The notes under the pieces are model-generated. The model did no database searches, was not told where the DNA came from, and worked only from the letters and a program-made list of their open reading frames with translations. Positions 32,534 through 33,162 of a stretch of 33,162 nt of DNA are shown one piece after another (the stretch's first letter is position 1; every line of letters starts with the position of its first letter). Source of the stretch: DATFKA01 sp042095835 (lineage in GTDB: Bacteria > Bacteroidota > Bacteroidia > Chitinophagales > Saprospiraceae); contig JBELML010000063.1 in the NCBI GenBank assembly GCA_042095835.1, positions 1-33,162 on the forward strand, read 5' to 3'. The translations under genes were made by a program, and so were the position numbers.

Positions 32534-32582
32534 AGGAATGAGTCAATAATAAATTAAACATCTTTATTAATGCCCCATTCCT
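32534..32582 (-). terminator. Hairpin just downstream of dnaX
   Basis: AGGAATG/CATTCCT (32534-32540/32576-32582) and TAATAA/TTATTA (32547-32552/32564-32569) share one centre, giving a 49-bp imperfect hairpin 11 nt past the dnaX stop on the minus strand. It may be the 3' end structure of dnaX mRNA; there is no strong T-tract. Confidence 0.4.
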
Positions 32583-32593
32583 TAGCATATCCG

Positions 32594-33162
32594 CTAATCA
32601 TCAAATCTAAGCCCAAAGCGGTTGGCCAGCGTTTTCACCTCAGGATTCTGCTCATACATCTGGCGGAGCTTTTCCTTACTCGTCAATGGCTTTTGAATTT
32701 TGGGCCCTTGATCAATTTTGCTTTTATCGATTTCGATGGCTAGACTTAGATTGTCTAATGCAAAATCTTCTCTCAATTTGGTAATCAAATCCACCTCTTG
32801 CCGCACTGCATTTTCAACCAACTTAGAACTTACAACCGCCTTGACTTCCTGGGCATTGAATTCTAAATCTACATTCTTGAGCATATTACGCACAGAATCT
32901 GACTCAATAGTCTCTGCAAATTCGAGCCAGACTTTTTTGATATTCTCTAAAGTCAGTTCATATTTAGCTTCGACTACCACCTCCTGCGCTTCCTCGGCTT
33001 TGAGTTGTTGTAGCATGGCTTCCATACTTCCAATCTTGGGAGTCGTCAAAAGTACAGGTTCCTCTGGCTTGGGTGCCTCCGTTTCTACAGGAATATCTGT
33101 AGTTGTGGTATCTGCTTCCTCAGTGATATCTTGCCCTACCACCGTTTCTTCCTCCGATTCTT
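32594..33162 (-). CDS. dnaX: DNA polymerase III gamma/tau subunit, C-terminal part
   Basis: The gene runs off the right edge of the window, so its start and ATPase domains are not seen; the reading frame stays open to base 33162. The visible 189 residues are an acidic, Thr/Glu/Pro-rich linker ('TEEADTTTTDIPVETEAPKPEEP') followed by a helical C-terminal domain ('LTLENIKKVWLEFAETIESDSVRNML') that ends 'TSKEKLRQMYEQNPEVKTLANRFGLRFD'. This tail matches the C-terminus of Bacteroidota DnaX, the clamp-loader ATPase subunit that connects polymerase III with the DnaN clamp. Identification rests on the tail only. The apparent GTG at 33142 is internal. Confidence 0.75.
   Translation of the reverse strand, partial: ESEEETVVGQDITEEADTTTTDIPVETEAPKPEEPVLLTTPKIGSMEAMLQQLKAEEAQEVVVEAKYELTLENIKKVWLEFAETIESDSVRNMLKNVDLEFNAQEVKAVVSSKLVENAVRQEVDLITKLREDFALDNLSLAIEIDKSKIDQGPKIQKPLTSKEKLRQMYEQNPEVKTLANRFGLRFDD

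Overview
The window looks like chromosomal DNA of a member of the Bacteroidota, most likely the Saprospiria (Lewinella/Haliscomenobacter-like); the class-level placement is inference. Signs of the phylum are a protein with a type IX secretion C-terminal sorting domain, promoter-like TAnnTTTG elements, weak use of Shine-Dalgarno sequences, tandem Skp/OmpH genes and a DnaX tail. No rRNA, tRNA, CRISPR array, insertion sequence or prophage gene was seen. The content is mostly housekeeping genes with a few accessory proteins and unusually structured intergenic DNA.

Layout. 1-2.9 kb (minus strand): an OmpA-like/von Willebrand A pair and a PAP2-like membrane protein, with a 90-bp imperfect palindrome between them. 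3.1-4.3 kb (plus): two Skp/OmpH-like periplasmic chaperone genes, the first with a 13-bp leader hairpin, closed by a strong bidirectional terminator. 4.4-7.6 kb (minus): a secreted protein of unknown function, an ornithine cyclodeaminase-family enzyme and dapD. 7.6-8.3 kb: a gene-free stretch with two copies of a hairpin-plus-core repeat; a third, diverged core lies at 2.1 kb. 8.3-10.1 kb (plus): trmB and an S9-type peptidase. 10.2-12.3 kb (minus): dnaN, a small lipoprotein and nadD, very tightly spaced. 12.5-20.1 kb (plus): an M16 peptidase homologue without its zinc motif, then mreB-mreC-mreD-mrdA, a CapA-like metallophosphatase where rodA is often found, and folA. 20.2-22.1 kb: a DUF547 lipoprotein and a convergent T9SS cargo protein. 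22.4-25.4 kb (plus): a FAD/NAD(P) oxidoreductase and a polytopic 4Fe-4S protein, preceded by a CRP-geometry inverted repeat. 25.4-31.2 kb (minus): a DUF6090-like membrane protein, then an operon of RecB/UvrD-type helicase-nuclease, GT4 glycosyltransferase and DUF1963 protein. 31.3-33.2 kb (minus): a small antitoxin-like protein behind a Crp/Fnr regulator, and the 3' end of dnaX, cut by the window edge.

How the parts work together. The mre-mrdA cluster is the cell-elongation machinery. DnaN and DnaX are the sliding clamp and clamp-loader subunit. The oxidoreductase/Fe-S pair looks like a membrane electron-transfer unit and may be controlled by a Crp/Fnr-type regulator, possibly the one encoded about 9 kb away. 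The most unusual material is non-coding: long inverted repeats in front of envelope genes (ompA-like, skp-like, mreB), a dispersed hairpin repeat that may supply part of the trmB promoter, and an inverted repeat plus DnaA box between dnaN and the M16 gene. I did not find a clear-cut new multi-gene defence or metabolic system.
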